From NCBI RefSeq assembly GCF_025643595.1, contig NZ_CP102826.1, positions 6,448,001 to 6,512,000 of the forward strand: a stretch of 64,000 bases of DNA. Direction: 5' to 3'. Below the pieces are notes generated by a model that worked only from the letters and a program-made list of their open reading frames with translations, was not told the DNA's origin and ran no database searches. The position numbers and the translations under genes are program-made. This document shows, in pieces, positions 24,563 through 32,367 of this stretch. The stretch comes from Saccharopolyspora rosea (lineage in GTDB: Bacteria; Actinomycetota; Actinomycetes; Mycobacteriales; Pseudonocardiaceae). Positions within the stretch are counted from its first letter, which is position 1, and the number at the start of each line of letters is the position of its first letter.

Positions 24563-26422
24563 ATGACCACTCCGGCGTCCGGAATCGCGGTGGCCGCGGG
24601 CCTGCCGCAACAGGTGAAGCAGACCCGGGACAAGCTGCTCGCGCTGCTCCGCGAAGCCGATTCCGCCGCCGCCGAGTGGGTCGACCAGGTGCGCCGCAGC
24701 CGCCCGAAGACCCCCGGCGTCGTGGTGGTCGGCGAGACGAACCGGGGCAAGAGCTCCCTGGTCAACGCCCTGCTGGGCCAGCCCGGACTGTCCCCTGTGG
24801 ACGCCGATGTGGCGACCGCGACGTACCTGCGGTTCGAGCGCGGTTCGGAGTGGGCGGCCTACGCGTGCTACCCGGGCAAGCAGGACCCGGTGCGCTTCGA
24901 CCTCGCCGAGCTGCCCGACTGGACCAAGGCCGGCGGGCAGCTGCCGGAAGGCGCGCTGCCACCGCGCTACGTCCGCGTCGAGGCACCGCTCGACGAGCTC
25001 TCCCGGGTGACCGTTGTGGACACTCCGGGCGTCGGCGGACTGCGGACCGTGCACGGCGAGCTGGCGCTGGAGGCGGCGGCAGCGGCGACCGCGCTGCTGT
25101 TCGTCGTCGACGCCTCGGCCCCGTTCACCCGCGGCGAGCTGGACTTCCTGCACAAAGCCGCGGAACGGGTGGAGACCGTGGTGTTCGCGCTGGCCAAGAC
25201 CGACCAGCACCGCGGCTGGCGGCAGGTCCTGGAGGAGGACCGCAGGCTGCTCGCGGCGCACGCGCCGCGCTTCGCCGACGCGCCGATCCACCCGGTGTCG
25301 GCCCGCATGCAGGACCTCGCGGCCACCGCGCCGAGCGAGCAGGCCGCCGAGCTGCTCCGGCAGAAGTCCGGGATCGCCGAGCTGCGCGCCGAGCTGGAAC
25401 GGCTGATCGGCGGCCGGTCGGCGATGCTCGGCGAGGCCAACACGATGCGCGCGCTGTCCACAGTGCTCGGTGAGCTGACCGCGAAGCTGGAGTCCGAGAA
25501 GCGGGCGCTGACCGTCGGCGAGGACGAGGCGGAGGCGCTGCGCCGCCGCCGCGACGAACTGCACGCGGCGCGCCGGTCGTCGACCCGCGGCTGGCAGGTC
25601 CGGTTGCGCGGCGAGATCCAGCGCACCCGCGTCGAGTCCAGCCACGAGGTCACCCGCCAGGTGCGCGAGGTGCAGAACTGGTTCCGCCGCGAGATCGACA
25701 CCGCCGACCGGCACCGCCTGCCCGAACTGCCGCAGCAGGTCGACATCGCGCTGCAGATGGCGTCGTCGCGGGTCTCGGCGATGCTGTCGGCGCGGCTGGC
25801 GGCGGTGGCCGAGCAGTCGTTGGCGGAGCTGTTCTCCGCCGAGGAGCTGGACGTGATCCGCTCGCAGTTCGCGCGCGGCGTGCAGGCACCGGTCGCGCTG
25901 CGCCCGCCGGACCGCCGGCCGCCGACCGCGGAGGACAAGCTGCTGGTGTTCATGGGCGTTTCCGGTGGTCTCGGCGTGGGACGCGCGGCGGCGATGCCGC
26001 TGGCCGGGCTGGGGATCGCCGCGCTGAACCCGGTCGTGCTCCCGGTGACGATCGTGCTCGGGCTCGGAGCCGGCTGGTGGATGGCGCGGATCCGCAAGCA
26101 CGCCGCGGACAAGCAGCACATGAAGCAGTGGCTCACCGAGGCCATCGCGGACGCCCGGTCGACCCTCGACCAGCTGGTCTCGGAACAGCTCATCGAGGCC
26201 GAACAGCAGCTGTCGCTGGCCCTCGACGACGCCCTGACCCGGCGCATCGAGGCGATCGAGGGCGAACTCCGGGAGGTCGACAAGGCCCTGAAGATGGACG
26301 CCGCCGAACGCAGCCGCCAGCTCCAGGAGGTCAACCGCCACCTCGCCGAGGCCACGTCCGGCCGCGAACGGGCCGAACACCTGCTCGGCGCCATCCGCGG
26401 CCTCCGCGACGGCACCGACTGA
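24563..26422 (+). CDS. Dynamin-like GTPase with membrane hairpin (second of two)
   Basis: 619 residues. The G domain has VVGETNRGKSSLVNALLG (G1), DTPGVGG (G3) and ALAKTD (G4, with K-T-D in place of N-K-x-D). A helical middle domain follows. Two close hydrophobic stretches around residues 470-515 (MPLAGLGIAALNPVV and TIVLGLGAGWWM) form a hairpin like the membrane-inserting paddle of bacterial dynamins, and a C-terminal coiled coil follows. ATG at 24563 has GAGGGAGGAG upstream. The gene is 13 nt from the GrpE-like gene. It is likely to assemble with the first GTPase at the membrane. Confidence 0.86.
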   Translation: MTTPASGIAVAAGLPQQVKQTRDKLLALLREADSAAAEWVDQVRRSRPKTPGVVVVGETNRGKSSLVNALLGQPGLSPVDADVATATYLRFERGSEWAAYACYPGKQDPVRFDLAELPDWTKAGGQLPEGALPPRYVRVEAPLDELSRVTVVDTPGVGGLRTVHGELALEAAAAATALLFVVDASAPFTRGELDFLHKAAERVETVVFALAKTDQHRGWRQVLEEDRRLLAAHAPRFADAPIHPVSARMQDLAATAPSEQAAELLRQKSGIAELRAELERLIGGRSAMLGEANTMRALSTVLGELTAKLESEKRALTVGEDEAEALRRRRDELHAARRSSTRGWQVRLRGEIQRTRVESSHEVTRQVREVQNWFRREIDTADRHRLPELPQQVDIALQMASSRVSAMLSARLAAVAEQSLAELFSAEELDVIRSQFARGVQAPVALRPPDRRPPTAEDKLLVFMGVSGGLGVGRAAAMPLAGLGIAALNPVVLPVTIVLGLGAGWWMARIRKHAADKQHMKQWLTEAIADARSTLDQLVSEQLIEAEQQLSLALDDALTRRIEAIEGELREVDKALKMDAAERSRQLQEVNRHLAEATSGRERAEHLLGAIRGLRDGTD

Positions 26423-26522
26423 CGCGCGGCAACACCAACGGCCCTGCAAACCGGGAACCGGTGACCTCTACCCTGCGTCCTAGTTACGGACCGGAGCTGA
26501 CCGGCGGCTGAGGGGTGGCGAC

Positions 26523-27254
26523 GTGTACATCGAGGACCAGGGTGCGGGCGACGGCGACATCAAGATCACCGTCGAGGGCGAGGAGTACACCGCCGAGGCC
26601 AACTACGACCTGGACCACGACGGTGTGGACGACACGGTCGCGGTGATGACCGACGACGGCTTCGTCGCCTACATCGACGAGAACCACGACGGTGTCGCGG
26701 ACGTGACGCAGACCGTGAACGGCGACGGAGAAGTGGTCAGCCAGGCGCGGTTCGACCCCGCCACCGGGCAGTGGCACGGCGAGCAGCCCGAGCAGCACCC
26801 GCAGGCCGGTCCGCCGGACGACCACGGCGGGCAGCAGATGGTCATCGACGCGCCGGACGGGCAGCACCCGGTCGGCCCGGCCACCGAGGACACCGACGGC
26901 GACGGCCGCCCGGACACCGCGGTCGTGCCGACCGACCACGGAACCATGCTGGTCACCGACTTCGATGGCGACGGCTCGGCGGACCAGGTCGTGGAAGTCA
27001 CCGATACCGGTGATGTCACGGTCCGGCACCACGCCCCGGACGGGCAGTGGGAGGTCGTGCAGCAGGGCAAGGTCGGCCAGGACGGGAACTTCCAGCCCAA
27101 TCCGCCGGCCGGGCCGTCCGGGGCCGCCGACGACAAGGTCTGGACCGATGACCGCGCGTGGTCGTTCGACCGGCCCGCGCCGCACGACCCGGCGCCGGCG
27201 CAGCAGGCCGCCGACACCCGGCCGCGACCGGATTCGGACGTGCTCTGGAGCTGA
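26523..27254 (+). CDS. DUF6802-like acidic protein with Ca-binding-type repeats
   Basis: 243 residues, strongly acidic, no signal or membrane segment. At least four D-x-D-x-D-G-type loops (DLDHDGVDD, DENHDGVAD, DTDGDGRPD, DFDGDGSAD) alternate with short strands, like dockerin or EF-hand-type calcium loops. The C-terminal third is Pro/Gln-rich. GTG at 26523 has GAGGGG upstream. It follows the second dynamin gene by 100 bp and ends at a clear terminator, so it is probably the last gene of that operon. The function is unknown; calcium-dependent folding is inferred. Confidence 0.72.
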   Translation: MYIEDQGAGDGDIKITVEGEEYTAEANYDLDHDGVDDTVAVMTDDGFVAYIDENHDGVADVTQTVNGDGEVVSQARFDPATGQWHGEQPEQHPQAGPPDDHGGQQMVIDAPDGQHPVGPATEDTDGDGRPDTAVVPTDHGTMLVTDFDGDGSADQVVEVTDTGDVTVRHHAPDGQWEVVQQGKVGQDGNFQPNPPAGPSGAADDKVWTDDRAWSFDRPAPHDPAPAQQAADTRPRPDSDVLWS

Positions 27255-27266
27255 CGCAACCCGCGG

Positions 27267-27304
27267 AACCCGCCCGGGCGAACGACTTCGCCGGGCGGGT
27301 TTTT
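27267..27304 (+). terminator. Rho-independent terminator of the dynamin operon
   Basis: AACCCGCCCGG (27267-27277) pairs with CCGGGCGGGTT (27291-27301); the stem extends inward by CGAA/TTCG with one bulge and is followed by a run of five T (27300-27304). This is one of the few classical intrinsic terminators in the window. Confidence 0.85.
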
Positions 27305-27362
27305 CGTCGCCCGGACGCGGTGCGCCGCGCGATGTCGTTCGCGCGAGCGGTCCGGTTCGCCG

Positions 27363-27440
27363 GAAAATCTGGGACCAGACGTTCGGAACGCGGCGAGATT
27401 TTCGTCCAGACCATTGAAAAGATCCGTACTGAATCGATTC
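27363..27440. promoter_or_regulatory. Nested palindromes upstream of pckG
   Basis: GAAAATCT (27363-27370) and AGATTTTC (27396-27403) form an 8-bp inverted repeat. Centred within it is CGTTCGGAACG (27380-27390), itself a perfect odd palindrome. GAATCGATTC (27431-27440) is a third. The segment is A/T-rich for this genome and precedes pckG by 200 bp, so it is a candidate for operators controlling gluconeogenesis. The binder is not identifiable. The remaining leader to 27633 shows only a possible -10 (TAGCCT, 27502-27507). Confidence 0.4.
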
Positions 27441-27633
27441 CCTTATCGTTCTTGTGAGAGAACCGACAACCCTGATCTCCATTGGGCGCGGTCAACGCCG
27501 TTAGCCTCGTTGCATCCCTTTCCAATCCACTCGGCCTCCGGGCCGGGCGGAGCATTCCCTTGAAACGCCGACGGCGGCGTCGCCGTCGGTGAACGAATCC
27601 GGGCTGTGGCGCCCAGTCAGGAGACACGACGCG

Positions 27634-29451
27634 ATGACCGCACTGACCATCCCCGGTCTCGACCAGGCACCGACCACGCACGAACGGCTGCTCGCGTGGG
27701 TCCGCGAGGTAGCCGAGCTCACCACCCCTGACCAGGTCGTATGGTGCGATGGTTCGCAGGAGGAATGGACGCGGCTGACTGATCGCCTGGTCGAGGCGGG
27801 CACCTTCACCCGGCTGACCGACAAGCCCAACTCCTTCCACGCGGCCTCGGACCCGAGCGACGTGGCACGGGTCGAGGAGCGGACCTTCATCTGCTCGCGG
27901 GAGAAGAAAGACGCCGGGGTCACCAACAACTGGATGGACCCCGCCGAGATGAAGGCGACCATGACGGAGCTCTACCGGGGCTGCATGCGTGGTCGCACGA
28001 TGTACGTCATTCCGTTCTGCATGGGCCCGCTGGACGCCGATCCGCCGAAGCTCGGCGTGGAGATCACCGACTCCGAGTACGTCGTGGTGTCGATGCACAT
28101 CATGACGCGGATGGGCCCCCGGGTCCTGGAGCGGTTGGGCGAGGACGGCGACTTCGTGCCCGCGCTGCACTCCGTCGGTGCTCCGCTGGAACCGGGCCAG
28201 CAGGACGTCCCGTGGCCGTGCAACGACATCAAGTACATCACCCACTTCCCCGAGGAGCGGATGATCTGGAGCTTCGGCTCCGGCTACGGCGGCAACGCGC
28301 TGCTGGGCAAGAAGTGCTACTCGCTGCGGATCGCCTCGGCGATGGCCCGCGACGAGGGCTGGCTCGCCGAGCACATGCTGATCCTCAAGCTGATCTCCCC
28401 GGAGAACCAGGTCTACTACGTCGCCGCGGCGTTCCCGTCGGCGTGCGGCAAGACGAACCTGGCGATGCTGCAGCCGACCATCCCGGGCTGGAAGGTCGAG
28501 ACGCTGGGTGACGACATCGCGTGGATGCGGTTCGGCGAGGACGGCCGGCTGTACGCGGTGAACCCGGAGGCCGGGTTCTTCGGCGTCGCGCCGGGCACCA
28601 ACTGGAAGACCAACCCGAACGCGATGCGCACCATCGAGCAGGGCAACTCCATCTTCACCAACGTCGCGCTCACCGACGACGGCGACGTCTGGTGGGAAGG
28701 CATGGAGGGCGAGCCCGAGCACCTGACCGACTGGAAGGGCAACGACTGGACGCCCGCGTCGGACGTCCCCTCCGCGCACCCGAACTCGCGCTACTGCACG
28801 CCGATGTCGCAGTGCCCGATCCTGGCGCCGGAGTGGGACGACCCGAAGGGCGTGCCGATCTCGGCGATCCTGTTCGGCGGCCGCCGCAAGACCACGGTCC
28901 CGCTGGTGAACGAGGCTTTCGACTGGCAGCACGGCGTGTTCATGGGCGCCACGCTGTCGTCGGAGAAGACCGCCGCCGCGGCGGGCAAGGTCGGCGAGGT
29001 GCGCCGCGACCCGATGGCCATGCTGCCGTTCATCGGCTACAACGTCGGCGACTACTTCCAGCACTGGGTCAACGTGGGCAAGGAGGCCGACGCCTCGAAG
29101 CTGCCGCGGATCTTCTACGTCAACTGGTTCCGCCGCGACGACGCCGGCGAGAAGATCGTGTGGCCGGGCTTCGGCGAGAACTCCCGGGTGCTGAAGTGGA
29201 TCATCGAGCGGATCGAGGGCCGGGCCGCGGCCGCCGAGACGGCGATCGGCCGGGTGCCCACCGCGGACGACATCGACCTGTCCGGTCTCGACACCCCGCA
29301 CCAGGACGTCGAGCAGGCCCTCAAGGTCGACGTCGAGGAGTGGAAGGCCGAGATCCCGCTGATCGAGGAGTGGTTCGACACGATCGGTGAGGCGCTGCCG
29401 AGCTCGATGAAGGACGAGCTCGCGGCCCTCAAGCAGCGACTCGGTTACTGA
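27634..29451 (+). CDS. pckG: Phosphoenolpyruvate carboxykinase (GTP)
   Basis: 605 residues, full length for the GTP-dependent family. [12 protein letters not shown] is the P-loop with the catalytic Cys, [13 protein letters not shown] binds PEP/Mn, and NPNAMRTI and the C-terminal NWFRRD are conserved. The enzyme converts oxaloacetate plus GTP to PEP and CO2, the entry step of gluconeogenesis. ATG at 27634 has AGGAG upstream and gives the usual N-terminus. The gene stands alone, with palindromes in its promoter region and two tandem hairpins after its stop, so it is a single-gene transcript likely under carbon-source control. Confidence 0.97.
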   Translation: MTALTIPGLDQAPTTHERLLAWVREVAELTTPDQVVWCDGSQEEWTRLTDRLVEAGTFTRLTDKPNSFHAASDPSDVARVEERTFICSREKKDAGVTNNWMDPAEMKATMTELYRGCMRGRTMYVIPFCMGPLDADPPKLGVEITDSEYVVVSMHIMTRMGPRVLERLGEDGDFVPALHSVGAPLEPGQQDVPWPCNDIKYITHFPEERMIWSFGSGYGGNALLGKKCYSLRIASAMARDEGWLAEHMLILKLISPENQVYYVAAAFPSACGKTNLAMLQPTIPGWKVETLGDDIAWMRFGEDGRLYAVNPEAGFFGVAPGTNWKTNPNAMRTIEQGNSIFTNVALTDDGDVWWEGMEGEPEHLTDWKGNDWTPASDVPSAHPNSRYCTPMSQCPILAPEWDDPKGVPISAILFGGRRKTTVPLVNEAFDWQHGVFMGATLSSEKTAAAAGKVGEVRRDPMAMLPFIGYNVGDYFQHWVNVGKEADASKLPRIFYVNWFRRDDAGEKIVWPGFGENSRVLKWIIERIEGRAAAAETAIGRVPTADDIDLSGLDTPHQDVEQALKVDVEEWKAEIPLIEEWFDTIGEALPSSMKDELAALKQRLGY

Positions 29452-29460
29452 ACCGAGTGA

Positions 29461-29523
29461 CACTCGGACGGGTGGAGTTCCAGGCGCGCCGTGGGAAGCC
29501 CCGGATTCCACCCGTCCCGAGTG
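29461..29523 (+). terminator. First hairpin downstream of pckG
   Basis: CACTCGGACGGGTGGA (29461-29476) pairs with TCCACCCGTCCCGAGTG (29507-29523) with one bulged base. No T-run follows. Confidence 0.65.
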
Positions 29524-29550
29524 GATCAGCGCTAAACGTGCGCATTCGTG

Positions 29551-29598
29551 CGGTGTTTCCCCAGAAGACGCGAAGCTCTTTCGGGGAAACACCGTTTT
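29551..29598 (+). terminator. Second, intrinsic terminator downstream of pckG
   Basis: Perfect 12-bp arms CGGTGTTTCCCC (29551-29562) and GGGGAAACACCG (29583-29594), followed by TTTT. The two hairpins in tandem would insulate pckG from the genes to its right. Confidence 0.78.
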
Positions 29599-29741
29599 GT
29601 CGATCTGGACATGAGCAGTCACCCCCGCGCCGGGATGTCCGGAAAAGAATTCGCCGACGACGCGCAACCCGGCGGACACTGGCCGCGTCCCACCGGTAAC
29701 GCCGAAACCCGGCGGGTACCGGTCAGCCGAGGAGGTGCGTC

Positions 29742-29924
29742 ATGGCTGATCTGGCGATGCTGGCCCTGTCCCTCGTGGCGGTCGTCGCGGTGTTCGTCGC
29801 GCTGCGCAACGAGGACGACGGGAGCGGGGAGAAGAACTCCGACAAGGGGGAGTCGGGCAGAGCCCGGTCATCGCAGCGAGACTCAGGCGTTCTGGGGGTG
29901 AGCGGGAGGCCGCAGCTGCGCTGA
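29742..29924 (+). CDS. Small membrane protein (60 aa)
   Basis: ATG at 29742 follows GAGGAGG at 7 nt, a strong Shine-Dalgarno. The 60-residue product begins MADLAMLALSLVAVVAVFVA, one hydrophobic helix, followed by an acidic and Ser/Arg-rich tail. It is preceded by the pckG terminators and followed by the ROK gene's promoter region. No family recognised. Confidence 0.6.
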   Translation: MADLAMLALSLVAVVAVFVALRNEDDGSGEKNSDKGESGRARSSQRDSGVLGVSGRPQLR

Positions 29925-30098
29925 ACGACCAAGAACCACCTGGCACGGGCGGTGCGGGGTCCTCCCCGCACCGCCCGTTCTCCGTTTCCCGCCCTGGTCC
30001 ACAGAGGACGCCGCTGCACTCGGCTCCCGCCGGCTCCCCGAGCGGAGCCTTGCGCCGGACCTGAGACCCGCATAACACTCTTGGGCGCGTTTCGTTCC

Positions 30099-30119
30099 AT
30101 TCGATGGATGAAGTCGAAT
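30099..30119. promoter_or_regulatory. Inverted repeat upstream of the ROK regulator
   Basis: ATTCGA (30099-30104) and TCGAAT (30114-30119) form a spaced inverted repeat 33 bp ahead of the ROK start, a plausible autoregulatory operator. The gap from 29925 holds nothing else recognisable. Confidence 0.3.
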
Positions 30120-30152
30120 CGTCGCGCTTCTCGCGCGGCACGAGGAGCGCCG

Positions 30153-31388
30153 ATGGCGAGGGAGTCCTGGCAGGGCACCAATCTGCCGCGGGTGGGTGGG
30201 TTCAACAGGGCGGTCGTGCTGGACACGATCCGGCAGCACGGCGAGGTCAGCAGGGTCGAACTCGCGCGCCGGACCGGGCTGACCGCGCAGACCATGTCCA
30301 ACATCGTCCGCGCGCTGATGGCCGACGGGCTGGTCACCGAGAACGGCCACGCGCCCTCCAACGGCGGCAAGCGCCGCGTGCTGCTCAAGGTCGTTCCCGA
30401 CGCGTACTCGTCGGTCGGCCTGCACCTCGACCCCGAGCGGATCACCGGCGTCCTGCTGGACCTGGCAGGCGGGGTGCGGCTGCGCAGCCACCGCCGGGTG
30501 CCCGCCGGTGCCACGCCGTCCGCGGTGGTCGGCGGCCTGACCCGCACCTTCCACCAGCTCGTCCGGCGCTCCGGCGTGGACACCGCGCGGGTCCTGGGCG
30601 TCGGGCTCGCGGTGCCCGGTCCGCTCGACGCGGCGCACCGCGCCGTCCTGGAGCCGCCGAACCTCGACGGCTGGCCGGACGTCGCGCTCGCCGACGTCCT
30701 GGAGGAGCGCGCCGGGATCCCGGTCGTCATGGACAACGACGCGACCGCCGCGGCCATCGGTGAGCGCTGGGCGGGCGGCGCCGAGCGGGCCGGGTCGTTC
30801 GTCTACGTCTACCTCGGGTCCGGGGTCGGCATCGGCGTCGTGCTGGGCGACCAGGTGCATCGCGGTGTCAGCAACAACGCGGGCGAGATCGGGCACGTGC
30901 ACAGCGGTGGCGGCCGCGCGTGCCACTGCGGTCGCCGCGCGTGCCACTGCGGTCGCCGCGGGTGCCTGGAGGCGTACTGCTCGACGCGCGCGATCGTCGC
31001 CGCGTGGCGCGACGCCGGGGCGACGCCGAAGGGCGAGTCGGTCGCCGACGCCTACGACGAGCTGTGCCGCCGCGCCGCCGACGGCGACACCGCGGCGGTG
31101 CGCGTGCTGCGCCAGGCCGCGACGCGCCTCGGCCAGTCACTCGCGTCGGTGGTCAGCGTGCTGGACGTGGACCGCGTGGTGCTCGGCGGCCCGGCGCTGC
31201 GCCACGTCGCCGAACTCGTCCGGGACCGGGTCGCGAAGGTGGTCCGGGACCAGGTGTGGGCGTCCCGCGTCCGGCCCGTCCACGTCCAGACCGCGCTCAT
31301 CGGCGAGGACGCGGGTGCCGTCGGCGCGGCATCGCTGGTCCTGGACCACACCTACTCCCCACGCCTCACCACGTTGCTGGGGCCGTAG
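30153..31388 (+). CDS. ROK-family transcriptional regulator
   Basis: 411 residues. An N-terminal winged HTH (VLDTIRQHGEVSRVELARRT, residues about 20-40) is followed by a sugar-kinase-like ROK domain with DNDATAAAIGERW and the glycine-rich GSGVGIGVVL. The zinc motif, normally one CxCGxxGCxE, reads ACHCGRRACHCGRRGCLE here because a 21-bp unit is exactly duplicated, inserting seven residues. The product may still fold, since the last copy restores the motif. ATG at 30153 has GAGGAG at 5 nt. Such regulators usually repress sugar-uptake genes, but none is adjacent; the following lipase gene converges on it. Confidence 0.88.
   Translation: MARESWQGTNLPRVGGFNRAVVLDTIRQHGEVSRVELARRTGLTAQTMSNIVRALMADGLVTENGHAPSNGGKRRVLLKVVPDAYSSVGLHLDPERITGVLLDLAGGVRLRSHRRVPAGATPSAVVGGLTRTFHQLVRRSGVDTARVLGVGLAVPGPLDAAHRAVLEPPNLDGWPDVALADVLEERAGIPVVMDNDATAAAIGERWAGGAERAGSFVYVYLGSGVGIGVVLGDQVHRGVSNNAGEIGHVHSGGGRACHCGRRACHCGRRGCLEAYCSTRAIVAAWRDAGATPKGESVADAYDELCRRAADGDTAAVRVLRQAATRLGQSLASVVSVLDVDRVVLGGPALRHVAELVRDRVAKVVRDQVWASRVRPVHVQTALIGEDAGAVGAASLVLDHTYSPRLTTLLGP
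30915..30960 (+). repeat. Exact 21-bp tandem duplication inside the ROK gene
   Basis: Bases 30915-30935 and 30936-30956 are identical 21-mers (starting CGCGCGTGCCAC), with four further bases of a third copy. Being a multiple of three, the duplication keeps frame and doubles the ACHCGRR segment. It looks like a recent slippage event. Confidence 0.9.
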
Positions 31389-31423
31389 GAGCTGTTCCAC
31401 GACGTGCTCCGCGCGACCGGTCG

Positions 31424-32275
31424 TCACGACTTCGAGGAGCCGACGGCGGTGGCCACGGCGCGGCCGAAGGCGTCCATGCCCGCGGCGTTCGGGTGCAGCG
31501 GCGCGGTGAAGCGGGACGGCACGACGCCCTCGATGTAGCGCTGGTGCGGTGGAGCGCACGCGTCGTGGCCGCGGCTGACCGGCGCGAGGTCGAGGAACTC
31601 GCCGCCGTGCGCGGTGGCCTCGCGCGAGAGCAGCGCGCTCAACCGGTCCACATTGGACTGGATGTAGGTCGCGTCGCGGGCCCACATCGGCTGGGTCGGG
31701 TAGCAACCGCTCGGGCGGATGTAGGTCGCGTACCCGACGACCAGGAGGCGGGCGTGCGGGGCGCGGCGCCGGATCTCGGCGAACGCCCGGCCCACCTGCG
31801 GACCGATCGCGTCGATGCGCTCGGCGAGCTGGTCGTGGCCGCCCGCGGTGAACCGGTCCCGGCACGACCGGCCCACCGGCTCGGGGAAGGCGTTGAGGCA
31901 GGACACCGCCGCGCCGACCAGGTCGACGTCGTTGCCGCCGATGGTGACGGTGACCAGGTCGGTGCGCTCCGACAGCGCGTTGAACTGCGGCGCCAGGAAG
32001 CCCCACTGGTGCCCGGCGAACGCCGCCAGCTTGGCGCCCGAGCAGGTCACGTCGGTGAGCCGGGCGCCGAGGAGTTGGGCCGCCACCCGCGGGTAGTTGG
32101 TGTTCGAGCGCAGGCAGACGATGTTCGGGTTCTGGCTGCCCACCAGCGGTCCGGCCGCCGCCGAGTCGCCCAGCGCCACGTACTCGGGAGCACCGGCGGC
32201 CTGTGCGGTCGGGGACAGCGCGGTGGCCGCGGCGAGTGCGGCGCCGAGCAGGGCGAAACGTCGACGGATTCCCAC
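31424..32275 (-). CDS. Secreted SGNH-hydrolase (lipase/esterase)
   Basis: 283 residues with a Sec signal ending ALSPTAQA-AG near residue 27. ALGDSAAAGP is block I with the nucleophile Ser (GDS), IGGNDVD is block III with Asn, and PLHPNAAGM is block V with the catalytic Asp/His region. Six Cys are spaced as in the disulfide-bonded Streptomyces lipases of this family. It probably cleaves lipids or esters outside the cell. GTG at 32275 has GGAGG at 5 nt. It converges on the ROK gene with 35 bp between. Confidence 0.88.
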   Translation of the reverse strand: MGIRRRFALLGAALAAATALSPTAQAAGAPEYVALGDSAAAGPLVGSQNPNIVCLRSNTNYPRVAAQLLGARLTDVTCSGAKLAAFAGHQWGFLAPQFNALSERTDLVTVTIGGNDVDLVGAAVSCLNAFPEPVGRSCRDRFTAGGHDQLAERIDAIGPQVGRAFAEIRRRAPHARLLVVGYATYIRPSGCYPTQPMWARDATYIQSNVDRLSALLSREATAHGGEFLDLAPVSRGHDACAPPHQRYIEGVVPSRFTAPLHPNAAGMDAFGRAVATAVGSSKS

Positions 32276-32367
32276 GCGGACCTCCTGCCAGGAGCGGATG
32301 TTCGGCCAACCCGATCTAGCACGGCCGAAACCACGTGGCCCGCGAATTCACTCCACCGTCCCGGCTT

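Noticed and set aside
29548-29901. A 117-codon frame between pckG and the 60-aa membrane protein gene.
   Set aside because: It runs through the second pckG terminator and overlaps the 60-aa gene, which has a strong Shine-Dalgarno and a membrane helix. No Shine-Dalgarno precedes its own starts.
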